This document shows, one piece after another, positions 5,597-5,745 of a DNA stretch of 5,745 bases. The translations under genes were made by a program, and so were the position numbers. Each line of letters begins with the position of its first letter. Position 1 is the stretch's first letter. This DNA comes from Oscillospiraceae bacterium (lineage in GTDB: Bacteria > Bacillota_A > Clostridia > Oscillospirales > Ruminococcaceae). The notes beneath the pieces are model-generated. The model was not told where the DNA came from and did not search any database. It saw only the letters and a program-made list of their open reading frames with translations. The stretch is from positions 1 to 5,745 of the forward strand of contig JAGAJA010000110.1 of NCBI GenBank assembly GCA_017829075.1, read 5' to 3'.

Positions 5597-5745
5597 ATTG
5601 TTGGAAACTGTAATTTAGAGCAGCAAGCGCAGGCTCTATTTAACAGATTGTTCATTGATAAAGCTAACCCAGAGTGGAAATCAGGAACAATAGCAAACTT
5701 GGGAACTGTTGTAGGCGGGGGGACACCGTCCAAAAAAGTAGATGA
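5597..5745 (+). CDS. hsdS: Headless hsdS segment: type I specificity subunit, central repeat plus start of a target recognition domain (3' end outside window)
   Basis: After an in-frame TGA (5594-5596) the plus strand is open for 49 codons to the window end. The translation contains LEQQAQALFNRLFID, the conserved helical spacer typical of HsdS, then NPEWKSGTIANLG and VVGGGTPSKK, the hallmark opening of a Methylase_S target recognition domain (PF01420). HsdS recognises the DNA target and holds HsdM and HsdR in the complex. There is no ATG, GTG or TTG with an SD before the conserved spacer; homology simply begins there, so this half cannot be translated on its own in this orientation. It faces away from hsdR, opposite to the expected co-directional hsdM-hsdS-hsdR order. 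That is how silent hsdS cassettes are arranged in invertible type I systems. A dead remnant left by rearrangement is the alternative. Confidence 0.85.
   Translation, partial: MVGNCNLEQQAQALFNRLFIDKANPEWKSGTIANLGTVVGGGTPSKKVD

Noticed and set aside
1..5745. CRISPR array, tRNA, rRNA or insertion sequence
   Set aside because: No regularly spaced repeats, no cloverleaf or rRNA segments recognised, and no transposase frame or paired terminal inverted repeats with target duplications found.

Overview
The window looks like accessory DNA from a low-to-mid GC Gram-positive gut bacterium of the Clostridia (Lachnospiraceae or Ruminococcaceae type). The reasons are strong AGGAGG ribosome binding sites, sigma-A-like promoters in AT-rich gaps, and a relaxase C-terminus that reads like the Tn1549/CTn family of integrative conjugative elements. 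This assignment rests on remembered family sequence, not on a search.

Left part (1-972, + strand): the last 323 codons of a mobilization relaxase, open at the window edge. It is followed by a 416-bp AT-rich stretch (973-1388) with no full-size gene but many signals. These are a consensus promoter just after the relaxase stop, a hairpin with a U-rich tail, a 23-codon minus-strand ORF with its own promoter and ribosome binding site, an opposing extended -10 promoter, and an orphan promoter-leader-SD-ATG cassette that yields only 16 codons.

Middle (1389-2534, - strand): a wHTH-WYL transcriptional regulator gene broken by a one-base frameshift in a run of five T (coding strand). A 27-bp direct repeat with a dyad core (AGACA-N6-TGTCT) lies on both sides of the gene, once in its own promoter and once in the orphan leader beyond its 3' end. 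These are candidate operators. Two hairpins (2437-2476 and 2501-2518) separate this gene from the restriction gene.

Right part (2535-5745): a complete type I restriction subunit HsdR (1013 aa, - strand) with all nuclease and helicase motifs. Immediately upstream of it, in the opposite orientation, is the start of an hsdS segment. It has no start codon and begins inside the central conserved repeat of specificity subunits, running into a target recognition domain. An inverted, headless hsdS half next to hsdR is the hallmark of a phase-variable, invertible type I restriction-modification locus; hsdM, the active hsdS and any recombinase would lie beyond the right edge.

Working together: the relaxase belongs to a mobile element and the type I system is probably its defence cargo or a neighbouring defence island. 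The WYL protein, now apparently frameshifted, may once have controlled its own transcription and a neighbouring unit, in the manner of the BrxR/CapW regulators of other defence loci.
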